Below, one piece after another: positions 35,870-37,042 of a DNA stretch of 37,042 bases. Positions within the stretch are counted from its first letter, which is position 1, and every line of letters begins with the position of its first letter. This DNA is from Actinomycetota bacterium (lineage in GTDB: Bacteria; Actinomycetota; Actinomycetes; Actinomycetales; Microbacteriaceae), in NCBI GenBank assembly GCA_018268515.1, contig JAFDWK010000021.1:1-37042 (forward strand). The letters are read 5' to 3'. The notes beneath the pieces are model-generated. The model was not told the origin of the DNA. It was given only the letters and a program-made list of their open reading frames with translations, and ran no database searches. A program made the position numbers and the translations under genes.

Positions 35870-36877
35870 TCAGCGCGTGATCGTGGTGGTCGCCGCGGTC
35901 TTGCCGGAGCCGCCATCGGGCTGCCGATACTCCAGGGTGAGCTTGTCGGTGAAGGCGGAGATCAGTACCGCACCCGCACCGGAGACGCACTTCTTGCTCG
36001 CGGCGTCACGCGTGCCAGGGCATTCCTTCACTCCGGCCGTACCGCCGGCACCGGCCACGGCATAGGTGAGTCCGTCGACGCGGAGTTCCTCCCAGAAGCC
36101 CTCATGGCCGCTGATCACCGCATTCGCGCCCCACGCCTTGTACTCCCAGCCCGATGCGGGGCGCATGGCGGTGTTGGGGTCGCTCGCGGAGGTGAAGGGA
36201 GGACGGTGCAGCACCACGATGTTCCAATACCCCGGCTCATCCTGGTGCGCACGGGTCAGCTGCTGCTGCAGCCAGGCCTTCTGCGCGGCCGATGCGTCCG
36301 GATCCACTTCGCTGTCGAGCATGAACACGTTGACCGTGCCGGCGTTGAGCTTGTACCAGCGCGGATCGTCGTTCATCGTAGCGAGGAATGGGAACGCGTG
36401 CAGGTACGCATCCAGTCCGGCGCCGGGGTTCGAGTAGTCCTTGTCGCCGGGGACCGGATAGAACCGGCCACCGTCGGCGCCGCCGAGGAGCGGTGTGTAG
36501 TAGTCGTTCACGGATTGCTGGTACGGAACGCAGTTGTCGGTGGACTGCGTGTTGTCGCCCGCGGTCGCGAGCATGCTGATCGGCCATTTCGCGATCATGT
36601 CGGCCACCTTGCGCTCGCCGTCGTCGCAGCTGCCGTAGTCGGTGACCAGCGCGAGGGTCGTGGTCAGGGCGCTGTCCGTGGTCACGGTCGGGACGGGAAC
36701 ACCGGCGTCGACGGCGACGGTCGCCGGCCGGTCATCGCGCTGGGTGGTCGAGGTCGCGGTGCAGCCGACCAGCACCCCCGTACCGAGCACGGCGACGACG
36801 GCGACGAGCGACCAGCGCGTCAGGGGCGTTCTGCGCAGGTGCTCCGGGGCGGGCAGGGCAGGGCTGCGTCGGCGCAC
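35870..36877 (-). CDS. Metallophosphoesterase-fold lipoprotein with atypical metal motifs
   Basis: The 335-residue protein begins with a basic n-region, a hydrophobic core and the lipobox LVGC (Cys39), so it should be a lipoprotein on the outer face of the membrane. The body resembles purple acid phosphatase-like metallophosphoesterases: VTDYG (Asp80), AGDN (Asp108), PGDKDY (144-148), VVLHRPPF (His224) and ISGHEGF (His258). The canonical GNHD and GHxH motifs are altered to GDKD and GHEG, so two or three ligand positions differ and activity is uncertain. GTG at 36877 is preferred (AAGGAA upstream, correct signal length). A longer in-frame start at 36988 would translate the 21-bp repeats as VRSPLDS heptads. 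Substrate unknown. Confidence 0.85.
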   Translation of the reverse strand: MRRRSPALPAPEHLRRTPLTRWSLVAVVAVLGTGVLVGCTATSTTQRDDRPATVAVDAGVPVPTVTTDSALTTTLALVTDYGSCDDGERKVADMIAKWPISMLATAGDNTQSTDNCVPYQQSVNDYYTPLLGGADGGRFYPVPGDKDYSNPGAGLDAYLHAFPFLATMNDDPRWYKLNAGTVNVFMLDSEVDPDASAAQKAWLQQQLTRAHQDEPGYWNIVVLHRPPFTSASDPNTAMRPASGWEYKAWGANAVISGHEGFWEELRVDGLTYAVAGAGGTAGVKECPGTRDAASKKCVSGAGAVLISAFTDKLTLEYRQPDGGSGKTAATTTITR

Positions 36878-36887
36878 AGGGATTCCT

Positions 36888-36992
36888 TCCAAAGGGGATC
36901 TCACGCTATCCAAAGGGGATCTCACGCTATCCAAAGGGGATCTCACGCTATCCAAAGGGGAGTTCACGCTATCCAGAGGGCATCTCACGCTA
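36888..36992. repeat. Five tandem 21-bp units upstream of the phosphoesterase gene
   Basis: The unit is TCCAAAGGGG followed by ATCTCACGCTA. Copies start at 36888, 36909, 36930, 36951 and 36972. The first three are identical, the fourth has GTTC for TCTC-type changes after GGGGA, and the fifth has AGAGGGC in place of AAAGGGG. On the reverse strand each unit carries TAGCGT, a TANNNT hexamer. The array ends ten bases before the GTG start, next to the ribosome-binding site. The period equals two turns of B-DNA, so all units face the same side. Confidence 0.92.
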
Positions 36993-37042
36993 TCATGCGG
37001 ACCCGCCGCGTCCCTGCGTCCCGAATTTCATTCTGAGGTGCA

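Noticed and set aside
36888-36992. The 21-bp tandem array as a CRISPR
   Set aside because: Units are contiguous with no unique spacers, and no cas genes are nearby.
35801-37036. A 411-codon plus-strand open frame opposite the phosphoesterase
   Set aside because: It is a shadow frame: no domain, and its end is the translated 21-bp repeat. The minus-strand lipoprotein has a signal peptide, lipobox and enzyme motifs.

Overview
The window is GC-rich, densely coded DNA with GTG/ATG starts, many 1-4 nt start/stop overlaps and -10 hexamers close to start codons. This fits a high-GC actinobacterium. The order PH-domain protein, purK, purE, LCP protein, followed by a rhamnose/galactofuranose surface-glycan locus, suggests Microbacteriaceae (Microbacterium-like). 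That placement is inferred from gene content and not from any search.

Layout. (1) 1-5.1 kb holds ordinary chromosomal genes: the start of an APC-family permease (-), a DUF4442 protein (-), a YtrA-type GntR regulator with a DUF1648 membrane protein and a CPBP protease-like protein (+, one operon), an 11-bp minisatellite, an O-methyltransferase and a bacterial PH-domain protein. (2) 5.1-7.2 kb looks inserted and partly decayed. It has a MutT1-like NUDIX/histidine-phosphatase fusion whose phosphatase domain has lost its catalytic His, an ABC-exporter relic with three in-frame deletions, and an array of five small dyads. (3) 7.2-10.6 kb is purK, a REP-like repeat, purE and an LCP-family protein. 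(4) 10.7-35.8 kb is a large cell-surface glycan locus. (5) 35.9-37.0 kb is a metallophosphoesterase-fold lipoprotein preceded by five tandem 21-bp units.

How the glycan locus could work. RmlA, RmlB and a fused RmlC-RmlD protein make dTDP-L-rhamnose. GalE and Glf make UDP-galactose and UDP-galactofuranose. One GT4-like and five GT2 glycosyltransferases assemble the chains. Two short Wzm/Wzt ABC-2 exporters and one Wzx-type flippase offer three export routes. A polyprenyl-phosphate-sugar-synthase-like GT2 with a DUF2304 partner, a large polytopic membrane protein and two acyltransferases could modify the glycan outside the membrane, and the LCP protein could attach it to peptidoglycan. A 747-residue secreted protein with a Cys-rich KEQGL domain and about eight 55-residue repeats sits in the middle of the locus and has no assigned function. 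It is the best candidate here for undescribed biology.

No tRNA, rRNA, CRISPR array, insertion sequence or integrase was seen. Apart from the 292-bp stretch 6950-7241, which is described below, no gap between genes approaches 300 bases.
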